A stretch of DNA of 64,000 nt. Source: JANQQJ01 sp046290575 (lineage in GTDB: Bacteria > Pseudomonadota > Alphaproteobacteria > SMXS01). Below the pieces are notes generated by a model. It was not told the DNA's origin. It was given only the letters and a program-made list of their open reading frames with translations, and did no database searches. The stretch covers positions 372,001-436,000 of the forward strand of contig JBKAGX010000001.1 of assembly GCA_046290575.1 (NCBI GenBank), in the 5' to 3' direction. Shown here piece by piece: positions 8,685-18,700 of this stretch (its first letter is position 1; every line of letters begins with the position of its first letter). The translations under genes were made by a program, and so were the position numbers.

Positions 8685-9591
8685 ACCTTTCCAAGGGGTG
8701 CTGTCGCCTGTGGTGACACCCTTTACCGAAAACCTTGCTGCCGACGGCAAGAGGCTTGCTGAACAGTGCCGCTGGATGCTGGGTCAGAACTGCGGGCTGG
8801 CCGTTTTCGGGACCAATAGCGAGGCCAATTCGCTGTCGGTCGATGAAAAGATCGAGCTGCTGGATGTGCTGGTTGATGCCGGTATTGACCCGTTGCGTAT
8901 GATGCCGGGGACAGGCGCTTGTGCGCTGCCTGATGCGGTCCGGTTGACGGCCCATGCGGTCGCCAAAGGCTGCGGCGGCGTACTGATGCTGCCGCCGTTC
9001 TATTACAAGAATGTCAGCGATGAGGGCCTGTTCCGTGCCTTTGCCGAGGTAATCGAGCGAGTCGGGGACAGCAGCTTGAAGCTCTACCTCTATCATATCC
9101 CGCCGGTGGCCCAGGTACCGATCACGCTGGGCCTGATCGAACGGCTGCTGAAGGCTTATCCGGACACAATCGCCGGCATCAAGGATAGTGGCGGGGAGTT
9201 CGAAAACACCCGCGCCATGATTGAGGGATTCCCAGGTTTTGCCGTGTTTTCCGGAACCGAAACCCATTTGTTGCAAAACCGCCGGGCGGGTGGCGCCGGG
9301 TGCATCTCTGCGACCGCCAATATCAATCCGGCTGCGATCGCCGCGCTTGATGCCAACTGGCAGGCCGAAGATGCAGACGCACAGCAAGACGCGCTCAATG
9401 ATTTCCGGGGGTACATGCAGACTTTCCCGATGATCCCGGCGCTCAAACGGGCTGTCGCCCACTATTCGGGCGATGACGACTGGGCCCGCGTCCGCCCGCC
9501 GCTGGTGGCGCTGACCGAAGTTGAGAGCGCGGCGCTGATATCCGGGCTTGCAGACCGCGGTTTTGACATGCCGGGTCTTGCCGCAGGCTGA
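8671..9591 (+). CDS. DapA-family (class I) aldolase/lyase
   Basis: A 306-residue (beta/alpha)8 Schiff-base enzyme of the dihydrodipicolinate synthase / N-acetylneuraminate lyase family. The catalytic Tyr141 (YLYHIPP) and Schiff-base Lys171 (IAGIKDSGG) are both present, as is the GTNSEANSL loop equivalent to the GTTGE motif. The ATG at 8671 starts 14 bp inside the end of the preceding enolase-superfamily gene, so the two are translationally coupled. A dehydratase plus DapA-type aldolase pair is the usual layout for sugar-acid or related 2-keto-acid degradation. It is unlikely to be the lysine-pathway DapA, since the substrate loop differs and the context is catabolic. Confidence 0.85.
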   Translation: MTGPEPFQGVLSPVVTPFTENLAADGKRLAEQCRWMLGQNCGLAVFGTNSEANSLSVDEKIELLDVLVDAGIDPLRMMPGTGACALPDAVRLTAHAVAKGCGGVLMLPPFYYKNVSDEGLFRAFAEVIERVGDSSLKLYLYHIPPVAQVPITLGLIERLLKAYPDTIAGIKDSGGEFENTRAMIEGFPGFAVFSGTETHLLQNRRAGGAGCISATANINPAAIAALDANWQAEDADAQQDALNDFRGYMQTFPMIPALKRAVAHYSGDDDWARVRPPLVALTEVESAALISGLADRGFDMPGLAAG

Positions 9592-9693
9592 ATTTGGCGC
9601 AAACTCCTGTGCATGGCCATTCAAGACCAGCCCGGCTATCGGGCGTAGCATCCTAAGCGCAACGTCCGATTTAAAGACCGAAAAGAGATAGAC

Positions 9694-10881
9694 ATGCGAA
9701 CCTCCCTTGTGCTCGACGATCAGTTCTTTGACGCGCTTGACAGTTCGGCGATTGATACGTTGGAGGCAGAAACGCTGCCGCCAGAGTGTTACACGGACGA
9801 CGAGTTCTATGCGTTCGAGAAAGAGGCCGTCTTCAATCACGAATGGCTTTGTGTTGGCCGCGAGAACTGGGTGCCAAATCCGGGCGATTTCTTCAACACA
9901 TCCATCATTGACGAACCGATCCTGGTTGCGCGCGGCCAGGACGGCGTGATCCGGGCCATGTCGTCGGTCTGTCAGCACAGGGCAATGCTGGTTTCTGAGG
10001 GTCACGGCAATGCTCGCGGCTTTGTCTGCCCCTACCATCACTGGAGCTATAGCCTCGACGGGTCGCTGGCGACGGCCCCCGCCATGAGCAAGACCTGCGA
10101 TTTCGAAAAGAGCGAGTATGGCCTGCCGAACTTCAAGGTGGAAATCTGGCTCGGTTTCATCTTCATCAATTTCGACGACCGGGCCGCGCCGCTGTCCCCG
10201 CGGCTGACGGCGGTTGAAGAAGTCCTGCGCCCTTACGGGCTGGAAGAGGCCGAAGGCCCGATGCCGGATGCCCCTGTTCCGTTCAACTGGAACTGGAAGG
10301 TGATGTTCGAAAACAACAATGACGGCTATCACGCCAACAAGCTGCATCATGGCCCGCTGCATGACTTTGTCCCCAGCCACCTGGCGGCCTTTCCGGAGCT
10401 TCCCGAAAACACCGCCGGCTATTACCGGACCAATGGCACCCTGCACCCGGATGCCAGCTTTAACGCGACGCAGCGGGCGATTCTGCCGGTGTTTCCGAAT
10501 CTGACCGAAGAAGATCGCAACCGCATGGTCTTTGCGAATATGCCGCCGACCCTGTCGCTGGTGATGACCAGCGATCTCATCATCTATCTGATTGTCCGCG
10601 CCACCGGACCGGAAGTTCACGAGATGGACACGGGGGTTCTGTTTGCACCCGGTGCCGATAAGGACGACGGCTTCGAGCACAAGATGGATATGATGATGTC
10701 GGCGGCGGTCCACATCATGGAGCAGGATCAGCATGTGGACGAGCTGGTGCAGGTGGGCCTGCGGTCCCGCTTTGCGGTGCGTGGCCGTTACTCCTGGCAA
10801 GAAGGTGCCCAGCGCCAGTTCAACGCCTGGCTGGTGCCGCGCTATCAGGAGACCTGGAAGAAGATGAAGGCGGCCTCTTGA
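9694..10881 (+). CDS. Rieske non-heme iron oxygenase, alpha subunit
   Basis: A 395-residue oxygenase. The N-terminal Rieske [2Fe-2S] domain has Cys93-x-His95 (SVCQHRA) and Cys112-x2-His115 (CPYHHW). The C-terminal catalytic domain has the mononuclear iron facial triad elements Asp210, His213 and His218 in NNNDGYHANKLHH. Such proteins hydroxylate or O/N-demethylate aromatic and other ring compounds using electrons from a ferredoxin reductase; no reductase is encoded nearby, so it must be supplied elsewhere. The stop overlaps the start of the LigB-type dioxygenase gene, implying a hydroxylation then ring-opening sequence. Preferred substrate unknown. Confidence 0.88.
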   Translation: MRTSLVLDDQFFDALDSSAIDTLEAETLPPECYTDDEFYAFEKEAVFNHEWLCVGRENWVPNPGDFFNTSIIDEPILVARGQDGVIRAMSSVCQHRAMLVSEGHGNARGFVCPYHHWSYSLDGSLATAPAMSKTCDFEKSEYGLPNFKVEIWLGFIFINFDDRAAPLSPRLTAVEEVLRPYGLEEAEGPMPDAPVPFNWNWKVMFENNNDGYHANKLHHGPLHDFVPSHLAAFPELPENTAGYYRTNGTLHPDASFNATQRAILPVFPNLTEEDRNRMVFANMPPTLSLVMTSDLIIYLIVRATGPEVHEMDTGVLFAPGADKDDGFEHKMDMMMSAAVHIMEQDQHVDELVQVGLRSRFAVRGRYSWQEGAQRQFNAWLVPRYQETWKKMKAAS

Positions 10882-11681
10882 ATCAATCATCCCGCATGCC
10901 AATTGTCTTCGTCGGGCATGGCAGCCCGACCAATGCGTTGGAAGACAATCATGCAACCCGGACCTGGGCGCGGATTGCTCAATCTATGCCGCGCCCCAAA
11001 GCGATCCTGATGGTGTCGGCCCACTGGTTGACCCGGGGAACAGCCGTCACGGCGATGGCGCGGCCCAAGACCATCCATGATTTTGGCCGGTCGCTGCCTG
11101 CGCCTCTGTTCGATTGTCAGTATCCTGCGCCGGGCGACCCGGCATTGGCGCAGAGGGTGGCTGAGATTCTGTCCCCCATGACCGTCACACAGGATCAGTC
11201 CTGGGGCCTCGACCACGGGGCTTGGTCTGTCTTGATGAAGACCTATCCGAACGCCGATGTGCCCGTGGTGCAGCTTAGCCTCGATGCCGGTTTACTGCCC
11301 TCGGAGCACTTCAGGATCGGTGAAAAGCTGAGACCGCTGCGGGATGAGGGCGTACTGATCATTGGCAGCGGCAATGTCGTCCACAATCTGCGGGTTATGG
11401 ACTGGGACCCGGCGGCGCAGCCCTATGATTGGGCCACCTCGTTCAATGATTTTGTCCGCGATGCGATCACCGATGATGCACCGGAGCGCCTTTTCGATTA
11501 TGCGTCGCGCGGTGAGGAAGCTGCACTCGCCGTGGCCGATCCCGACCATTTCTGGCCGCTGTTTTACGTTTTGGGCGCGCGCGATCAAGGCGACCGGGTG
11601 GCCTTCGATCCCGACTTCATCCAATATAAATCCCTCAGCATGATGAGCATTATGTTCGACGGCCGGGAGGCGTCGGCTTAA
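10878..11681 (+). CDS. LigB-type extradiol dioxygenase (DODA family)
   Basis: A 267-residue protein of the class III extradiol dioxygenase / 4,5-DOPA dioxygenase (YgiD-like) family. Conserved histidine segments are visible: FVGHGSPTNAL, MVSAHWLT, LDHGAWSVL and GSGNVVHNL. The family binds Fe(II) or Zn(II) through His residues and cleaves catechol-type rings. The TTG start at 10878 overlaps the Rieske stop in a TTGA junction and has GAAGG upstream; an ATG at 10896 is a possible alternative that would remove six residues. Coupling to the Rieske gene suggests it acts on the hydroxylated product. Confidence 0.82.
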   Translation: MNQSSRMPIVFVGHGSPTNALEDNHATRTWARIAQSMPRPKAILMVSAHWLTRGTAVTAMARPKTIHDFGRSLPAPLFDCQYPAPGDPALAQRVAEILSPMTVTQDQSWGLDHGAWSVLMKTYPNADVPVVQLSLDAGLLPSEHFRIGEKLRPLRDEGVLIIGSGNVVHNLRVMDWDPAAQPYDWATSFNDFVRDAITDDAPERLFDYASRGEEAALAVADPDHFWPLFYVLGARDQGDRVAFDPDFIQYKSLSMMSIMFDGREASA

Positions 11682-11771
11682 GCAATTAGGTCAGCGTGTC
11701 CGTCCTGCTCTTCAACGTATCTATTTCGTGGTCGCGTCGCGGTCACGATTCGCATTGAACAGGAGGCCGCA

Positions 11772-12863
11772 TTGGCGCTGATCGTAAACAAGGGCGAAGA
11801 CCGCCCGAACACTACCCCCAACACCATTCATACGCTGAACGCGACGCCTGAGACCGTGCATTGGGGCTATTTTGACCCTGACACCCCACCGGTCCTCACC
11901 GTCAAAAGTGGTGACTTGATTCAGGCTGAAGCCATTACCCATCACGCGGGCGACGCGCCGGAACTGATGATGGATGAGACGGTCACCGCCATCTTTGACG
12001 GCATTCCGCCGGAAGACCGGAACCCCGGCGTCCACATCATGACCGGCCCGATCTTTGTCGAGGGTGCAGCGCCCGGTGACATGCTCGAAGTGCGTTATCT
12101 TCAGATGACCCCGCGGTGCAATTACGGCTCAAATCTGGCCGCCAATTGGGGTTATCTCTATAACGAGTTCGACAAGCAGGAGCGGGTGACGATTTACCAG
12201 CTCGACCCGAACACCAACACAGCGCAGGCGCTCTACGCCTATGATTTTCCGGGTGACTATCTGGTGCCGGGGACGGTCACCCATTGCGACAAATGTGATC
12301 AGGAACCCGCGCTGCCCGGCGTCCGCGTGCCGGCCCGGCCGCATTTGGGCACGGCCGGTGTGGCGCCGGATGTCGCGGGCCGCACCAGCACCATCCCGCC
12401 CGGCCTGCACGGCGGCAACATCGATAACTGGCGGATCGGCGCAGGGGCGGTGATGTACTATCCCGTTGCGGTCGACGGCGCGCTGTTTTCCATCGGCGAC
12501 CCGCATGTCAGCCAGGGCGATGGAGAACTATCCGGCACCGCCATTGAAGCCTCGCTCGACGTGCTGTTCCAGATTGTCGTCCGCAAGGATTTCGAGTTTC
12601 CTTCACCGCTGCTGGAAACGCCGAATTACTGGATCGTCCATGGCTTCGACGAAGATCTGGATGTAGCCATGCGCGGCGCGTCACTCGATATGCTTGGCCT
12701 GCTGACCGATCATATCGACCTGTCGCGCAATGATGCCTATTCGCTGATGAGCGTGGCGGCCGACTTCGGGGTCACCCAGGTCGTCGATGGCCGGCAGGGA
12801 ATCCATGTGCGGATTCCCCGCAGCATCTTTCCGGAAAAAGGGACGGTCAAGGACCTGGAGTAG
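11772..12863 (+). CDS. Acetamidase/formamidase family protein
   Basis: A 363-residue FmdA/AmdA-type amidase. The TTG at 11772 is the start because a perfect AGGAGG (11761-11766) lies 5 nt before it. Family features include the N-terminal HTLNATPETVHWGYFDP, the conserved TGPIFVEGAAPGDMLEV stretch, PARPHLGTAGVAP, IPPGLHGGNIDNW and VDGALFSIGDPHVSQGDGE, which build the metal site. Members hydrolyse formamide, acetamide or related small amides to ammonia and an acid. It lies 90 bp after the LigB-type gene and is probably part of the same catabolic region, which would fit a nitrogen-containing substrate. That link is inference. Confidence 0.88.
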   Translation: MALIVNKGEDRPNTTPNTIHTLNATPETVHWGYFDPDTPPVLTVKSGDLIQAEAITHHAGDAPELMMDETVTAIFDGIPPEDRNPGVHIMTGPIFVEGAAPGDMLEVRYLQMTPRCNYGSNLAANWGYLYNEFDKQERVTIYQLDPNTNTAQALYAYDFPGDYLVPGTVTHCDKCDQEPALPGVRVPARPHLGTAGVAPDVAGRTSTIPPGLHGGNIDNWRIGAGAVMYYPVAVDGALFSIGDPHVSQGDGELSGTAIEASLDVLFQIVVRKDFEFPSPLLETPNYWIVHGFDEDLDVAMRGASLDMLGLLTDHIDLSRNDAYSLMSVAADFGVTQVVDGRQGIHVRIPRSIFPEKGTVKDLE

Positions 12864-12899
12864 GCGAACCCGCCCCTCTCTCGATACAACTTTCCCGCT

Positions 12900-13007
12900 T
12901 TTGCTCGAAAGCCATTCGAGACGAACGGGGATTTCTAACCTTCATCCGTTCGGGTCGAGTGATCCCGAACGGCGTGAGGGATTGTATCGGGACCCGGGTT
13001 TCAGGTC
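12900..13007. repeat. Double-hairpin intergenic repeat
   Basis: CCGTTCGGG (12946-12954) and CCCGAACGG (12964-12972) form a perfect 9-bp stem with a 9-nt loop, preceded by a smaller dyad CTCGAA/TTCGAG near 12905-12920. The sequence style (GTTCGGGTCGAG) resembles dispersed intergenic palindromes. It sits between convergent genes, so it could also act as a two-way transcription stop. Confidence 0.5.
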
Positions 13008-13499
13008 CTATTCCCGCGTATAATCGGCGGGGACGTCCGGGTTCTCGCCGGCCTTGCCCCACAGCACGATCTCGTTGCCCCACGGGTCGCGGAACGCGTG
13101 GTTATAGCCGTTGAACTCTTTCCAATAGTGGTTCTTCCACATCAGTTCGGCGCCAAGCTCGACGGCCTTGTCGAGAATACGTTCATAGTCGTCATCGTCG
13201 CTGACCAGTACCCAGATGCGGGCTTTGTGGCCGCCGTCCGAAAGCACCCGTGGTTCGACGCCATCCGGCTCCGGATGCGGGCGGGCGTTCTTGGCGTCAA
13301 AGATACCAAGATGCAAATTGCCGATCTCGCTCTGGCTGCCATCGGGGTTCAGGAAGTTCTGACCCGGGACCAGCCGGTGGAACACGCCTTCGGGACGGCC
13401 TTCATTGGTCCAGCCGAAGACCTCGGCATAGAACTTGCCGGCGGCGGACGGATCGTCCGATGCCAGGTCGACGAAAATCAGCGTATTGGGATAGGCCAT
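13008..13499 (-). CDS. VOC (glyoxalase-like) family protein
   Basis: A 163-residue VOC-fold protein with a GAGGAG ribosome site before its ATG. The first module starts NTLIFVDLASDDPSAAGKFY followed by AEVFGW, and the second ends HAFRDPWGNEIVLWGK, the usual final strand with a Glu ligand. The segment between them (KARIWVLVSDDDDYERILD) matches the start of the second module. No canonical enzyme motif singles out a reaction. It is convergent with the formamidase gene across the repeat at 12900-13007 and is followed upstream by a TauE/SafE permease gene on the same strand. Confidence 0.75.
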   Translation of the reverse strand: MAYPNTLIFVDLASDDPSAAGKFYAEVFGWTNEGRPEGVFHRLVPGQNFLNPDGSQSEIGNLHLGIFDAKNARPHPEPDGVEPRVLSDGGHKARIWVLVSDDDDYERILDKAVELGAELMWKNHYWKEFNGYNHAFRDPWGNEIVLWGKAGENPDVPADYTRE

Positions 13500-13630
13500 G
13501 TCAGGTGCTCCTCGTTTCTTGTGTGGCGGCTATTGTCGCCGAATGTGCAGGAATGGGGAAGGGCAGCCAGGGGGAGTGTTTGCCCGGCAACGCCTGGAGT
13601 CTTTCTCAATTGCTGGTTCTTTGGCCGGTG

Positions 13631-14431
13631 TTAGCCGAAGATGTCCCAGAACATGCGCAGCGATGTCGCCGCCAGGAAGAAAGCGAAGGCCAGCCGCAAC
13701 GGGCGCGGGGGCAGCCAATGGGCGATCTTCACGCCCCAGGGCACGGCCAGCAATGTGGCGGGGACAATGACCGCAAAACCGAGCAGATTAACGTAACCGA
13801 TGGACCCCAGCGGCAGGTTGGCCGCGCCCCAGCCGGCGATGATGAAGCCCGCGGTGCCGGGGATCGCAATGATGAGCCCGAAGCCGGCGGCGGTTGCGAC
13901 AGCCCGGTGGATCGCCACGCTGAATGCGGTCAGGGTCGGCACACCCAGCGTGCCACCGCCTATGCCCATCATGGCCGATATACCGCCGATTAGCGTCGGT
14001 ACCAGCGCCCCCACGGGTCCTCCGGGGAGTTGATCACGCAACCGCCACTCACCGCTGACGAAGGCCATGTGGCAGGCGACGCCAAGTGCCACCACCGCAA
14101 ATACCAGGGTCAGGCCGGTGTTATCGACGATGGAGGCGAGTGCCGTGCCGATCAGCACACCGATGAAAAGCGGTGCCGCCCAGCGTTTCAGCAGCGACCC
14201 GTCGACGGCGCCCTTCTTGTTGTGGCTCAGCACGGACCGGATCGAGGTGGGAATGATCGTTGCCAGGGACGTACCCACGGCAAGGTGCATGCGGATGGCC
14301 GGGTCGATATCCAGGTAGCCGAATACATGATAGAGCGCGGGGACGATTACGATCCCTCCGCCCACACCCAGCAGGCCCGCCAGCACGCCAGCGAACAGGC
14401 CGACGATCAGCAGCAGCACGATCAGAATCAT
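13631..14431 (-). CDS. TauE/SafE (TSUP) family permease
   Basis: A 266-residue inner membrane protein with about eight hydrophobic segments. The first helix carries the family signature GVLAGLLGVGGGIVIVPAL, and it is repeated in weaker form in the second half (ISAMMGIGGGTLGVPTLTAF), reflecting the internal duplication of TSUP transporters. The family exports sulfite, sulfonates or other organic anions. An ATG at 14431 is used; a TTG seven codons upstream is possible, and neither has a strong ribosome site. It is divergent from a PfkB kinase gene with 185 bp between starts. Substrate unknown. Confidence 0.82.
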   Translation of the reverse strand: MILIVLLLIVGLFAGVLAGLLGVGGGIVIVPALYHVFGYLDIDPAIRMHLAVGTSLATIIPTSIRSVLSHNKKGAVDGSLLKRWAAPLFIGVLIGTALASIVDNTGLTLVFAVVALGVACHMAFVSGEWRLRDQLPGGPVGALVPTLIGGISAMMGIGGGTLGVPTLTAFSVAIHRAVATAAGFGLIIAIPGTAGFIIAGWGAANLPLGSIGYVNLLGFAVIVPATLLAVPWGVKIAHWLPPRPLRLAFAFFLAATSLRMFWDIFG

Positions 14432-14616
14432 GATTTCAGGGGTAAGCAGCAAGGGTGGGCCCCGATAGGCTGTGAAGCGCCTTTCTTAAGTGAATTCCGT
14501 CTGCTGCGCGAGTATCGGGGACATGTTGGTCCAGTTTGCTGCAATCAATGGGGCGCGTTGGTTCAATTTGGACAGCGTTTCACTGCTAAAGTCGCGCATC
14601 GAAAAGGAATCAGAAC

Positions 14617-15711
14617 ATGACGGCATTGCGGGCACTGGTCGCCGGGTCGGTCACCATCGATACCATCGCGGTGATTGCCGAACAGGATATCGAGCGCATC
14701 ACCATGCACAATGATGCTGCGTCTTTCCTGCTGGTCGAGCAGGGGCGCAAGGTGCAGGCGGAAAGCATCAGCACCCATGTTGGCGGCGGGGCGGCAAATG
14801 TGGCCGTTTCGCTTCAGCGCCAGGGGCTTGCTTCTGACGTGTTGGGTCTTACGGGTGTTGACCATGATGCGGAGAAGATTCGCCGAAGGCTCGCCGATGA
14901 AGGGGTTGGTCTGGCTCATCTGGGCCAAACGGCAGAGGCCGCAACCGGCAGCGCGATCCATGTGTCAGCCCACGATCATGACGCGGCAATCTTTGTGCAG
15001 CGTGGCGCCAATACCCTGCTCCGCGCCCCCCATGTGCAAGCGGTCGATTTCAGCGGCTATGACCTGGTTTATGCGGCCAGCCTCTCCAACGAGTCCGCAT
15101 CCTGCTTTCCGGCCATTCTGGAAAAAGCACGTGCCGCCGGCGCCTTCGCCGTCAGCAACCCAGGTGTCCGGCAGATTGCGGCCCGACCGGCGGAACTGCT
15201 GGAGAGCTTGCATTGTGTTGACCTGCTGGCGCTGAACAGTGCCGAAGCAGCAGCTTTGATCCCGCATCTGCTGCAGCGTGGCGGGCTTCGGGTGCAGCAT
15301 GTCTTTGAAGCGGAGGACGGTGCGCCGGAACTTTTGGTCGATGGCTTGCGCTCCGCCACGTTCCGGGTCGGCTTGCCCGACGTGATGAGTGGCCTCAACG
15401 ATCTCGGCCCTGGCCATGTCATGGTAACGGACGGGGCGAATGGCGCTTATCTTCTCAACGACAATACGCTGCATTATTGCCCAACGCGGCCGGCCGAGGT
15501 ACGGGGCACCGCGGGTGCGGGCGACGCCTTTACATCGACGGTTGCGGCACAGATTGTTGCGGGGTCTTCAGCCGGGCAGGCCTTGATGGCAGCGTCGATG
15601 AACGCGGCATCGGTGGTGTCGCATGTGGACACGCAAACCGGCCTGCTGCGAGCGGATGAACTCGCCACGGTCACCAAGGCCGAACTGGCCACACAGTCCT
15701 GGCCGCTTTAG
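14617..15711 (+). CDS. PfkB family carbohydrate/nucleoside kinase
   Basis: A 364-residue PfkB-fold kinase, longer than typical ribokinase. The substrate-side glycine motif is GGGAANVAVSLQRQG near residue 52, and the ATP/catalytic motif is GTAGAGDAFTSTVAAQI near residue 308. An AAAAGGA ribosome site precedes the ATG. The extra length comes from an insertion around residues 215-255. It ends convergent with the RND pump gene with a 4-bp stop overlap. Possible substrates include fructose, adenosine or pseudouridine; no partner gene in the window decides this. Confidence 0.8.
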   Translation: MTALRALVAGSVTIDTIAVIAEQDIERITMHNDAASFLLVEQGRKVQAESISTHVGGGAANVAVSLQRQGLASDVLGLTGVDHDAEKIRRRLADEGVGLAHLGQTAEAATGSAIHVSAHDHDAAIFVQRGANTLLRAPHVQAVDFSGYDLVYAASLSNESASCFPAILEKARAAGAFAVSNPGVRQIAARPAELLESLHCVDLLALNSAEAAALIPHLLQRGGLRVQHVFEAEDGAPELLVDGLRSATFRVGLPDVMSGLNDLGPGHVMVTDGANGAYLLNDNTLHYCPTRPAEVRGTAGAGDAFTSTVAAQIVAGSSAGQALMAASMNAASVVSHVDTQTGLLRADELATVTKAELATQSWPL

Positions 15712-18700
15712 GCGGCCTGCGGCGTGCCCTGAACGGTGTCGCCGGCGTCTCTTGTGTCAATCTTGAACAGCAGGGTGTAGAGCGCGGGCACAAATCCCAG
15801 GGTCAAAACCGTGGCGACAATCAGACCGAAGGCAATCACGCTGGCCATGCCATAGAACAGCGCGCCACCGAACAGAATCAGCGGAATCAGGCCCAGAACC
15901 GTCGTCAGTGTCGTCATCAGGATCGGACGCAGCCTTGCCAGACAAGCTGTGACAACCGCGTCCAGCGGTTCACGCCCGGCTTCGGTCTCGGTCTGGATCC
16001 GGTCGATCAGGACAATGCCGTTATTGATCACAATACCCGCCAGGCTGAAGAAGCCCAGCAGCACCATAAAGCCATAGGGGGCATTCATGATCACCAACCC
16101 AAGGGTTCCGCCGATCAGGATCAGGGGGATGGTCGCGATGACAATGCCGCCTTTGCGGAAGGAATTGAACTGGCCCACCAGCAACACGATGATCCCGCCC
16201 AGCGCCAGCGGCAGCAGGCCGAACAGATTGCTGTTGGCCTCGCTCTGATCTTCGACTTCACCGCCGACTTCCCAGCGATAGCCCGCCGGCAGATCAAGGG
16301 CGTCTAGTGTCGGTTGCAGCTCTGCGAACAGGTCGGGCGCGGACAGGCTGGTATGGCGCGCCTCGACCGTCAAGGTGCGTTCCTGGTTTTCGCGCAGGAT
16401 ACGGCCGAACAGCCATTCCCCTCTGATATTGGCGACCTGTCCCAGATTGACGCTTTCGCCGGTCATGGTGGAATAGACTTGGATGCGCTGCAGCCCCGAA
16501 AGCGAGAAACGCAGGCTGTCGTCGCCGCGTATGACGATCGGGATTTGCTTGTCGCCTTCGCGATAGTCGCTGAGCTCAAGGCCCGCATATACAGCCTGCA
16601 GGGAGTTTGCCACGTCGCTCGAGGTCATCCCGGCCCGGCGGGCGCGGGTCTGGTCGACATCGACCACCAGCTTCAGAATCTTGTTTTCCCAATCCTGTTT
16701 GATGCCCAGCGTGCCGGGAATGTCATGCATCGCCTGGAGGATAGATTCGGCGGCATCCGCCAGGGTGGTGGCGTCCGGGCCGATCAATCTGAGCTGAACG
16801 ACGCCGGGTTCGGTCGCACCAAACCACATTTTCTTGGCGTCAGCGCGAGCTGCCGGCAGGTTGGCGTCAAGGAACGCATTCACGCGGGTGATGACGGGGT
16901 CGACGTCGCCAAAGGTTTTGGTATTGACCACGACAAAGGCCCGGTGCGGGTCCGGATCGACGGGCGACAGCGCCAGGAAGAATCGCGGCCCGCCATAACC
17001 GACATAGGCAATGTTGCTGGAGACTTCGGGGTTCTCGTTTTCGTTGGATAGCCAGGCCGTAAACTGCCGCAGGTTCCGCTCCGTTTCCCGCAAATCGGTG
17101 CCCGCCTCCATATCCAGATAGACCAGAAACTGGTTCCGGTCGCCCAGCGGAAAGAACTCCGTTTTCAGCAGGCCAAGCAATTGGGTCGACAGCACCAGCA
17201 ACGCGACCAGACCGGCGATGGCGAGGCCCCGCCAGCGCAGAAACCAGCCAAGGATGGTCCGGTAGCTGCTGTACATCGCGCCGTCATATGTCTGTTCCTG
17301 CAGCTCGGGTTCCCCCTCTGGAACCTTCATGAACCAGACGCACATCACCGGCGTTACGGTCATCGAAAGGAACCAGGAGCCCAGCAGCAGGATGGCGACA
17401 ACCTGCGCCAGCGAGCGGACATATTCACCGGCCCCGCCCTCGGTCAGCAGCATAGGGAGAAAGGCAAAAATCGTCGTCAGAGACGACGTGAGTAGCGGAA
17501 TGGCCAGCGATGCGCCGGACTCAATCGCCGCTTTCCGCCGCTCCACTCCACGCGCGAGCCGTACCCGGATATCTTCAGCGACGACAATGCCATTGTCGAC
17601 CAGCAGGCCGAGCGCGATGATGGTGGCGGCGATTGACATGCGCTGCAGTTCGACGCCCAGCATGCTCATGATGATGATGCCCAGCAGCATCGTCAGCGGG
17701 ACGAACGAGCCCACAATCAGGCCGGTGCGCAGCCCCAGGAAGACCATGACCACGACGAGGACGATGGCCAGGGTCTGATAGACGTTTGAAATGGCGCTTT
17801 GGACCGCGGTATCGATCAACTCGGGCTGAAACGTTGCGTATTCAAGCACATAGCCGATGGGCAGGCTTTGCTCGATATCGTCCAGCATGGCGGTCAGTGC
17901 CTCGCCGAACGCGACGTTGTTCGTACCCTCGACTGTTGAGACCGCCAGGACGATGGCGGGCCGGTTGTTGAAGAAGGCGGGCTCCACAGGCGGATCGACG
18001 ACATCGCGGCGTATGGTCACCACCTCATCGAGTCGCAAGACCCTGTCCGTTTCGGGAATGCTGAAAACAACGCCCTTGATATCTTCCAGTGACGACAGAT
18101 TGCCCGAAGGCTCTAGCAGGACTGCTCGCCCTCCGGCGACGATCTGGCCACCGGGTTCGATGATGTTCTGCTGGGCCAGCGCACCGAATACATCCTGCAG
18201 CGGCACGCCCAACTGGACGAGCTTGCCCGGATCCATTTCCAGATAGATGCGCTCTTCTTGAACGCCCTTGATATCGATTTTGCGTACGCCGTCTAGAGTG
18301 TAGAGCCGGTCCCTGGCATCGCGCGCGACGTCGCGCATTTCTGCCATGGAAAACCCGTCCGCCCATAGCGCGATGGTCGCAACGGCGGTCAGCCCTTCTT
18401 CGTCATAGACGGTGGGGCCTTGTGTATCATTGGGCAGTTGCGCCTTCAGGTCGTCCGCTTTGTTGCGAATATCCTGAAAGACAGGATCCAGATTAGAAAT
18501 ACTGTCGTGAATCGTCAGTTCGACGCGGCTTGAACCGGTCTTGGATGTCGACTTGATCTCGTCGATGGCCGCGATTTCGCGCATCGCAGCTTCCATCGGC
18601 TTGGTGATCAGCTCCTCGACGCGTTCTGGCGACATGCCGGGATAAGACGCGGTAACCGTCGCGTTTCGGATCGTAATGGTCGGGTCTTCAGCACTGGGGT

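Noticed and set aside
7533..8750. 405-codon minus-strand frame
   Set aside because: Antisense of the enolase-superfamily gene, whose active site is complete.
8452..10956. 834-codon open frame on the minus strand
   Set aside because: It lies opposite the DapA-type and Rieske genes, both with complete catalytic motifs. Its translation is His/Arg/Gln-rich without domains, a usual antisense artefact in GC-rich DNA.
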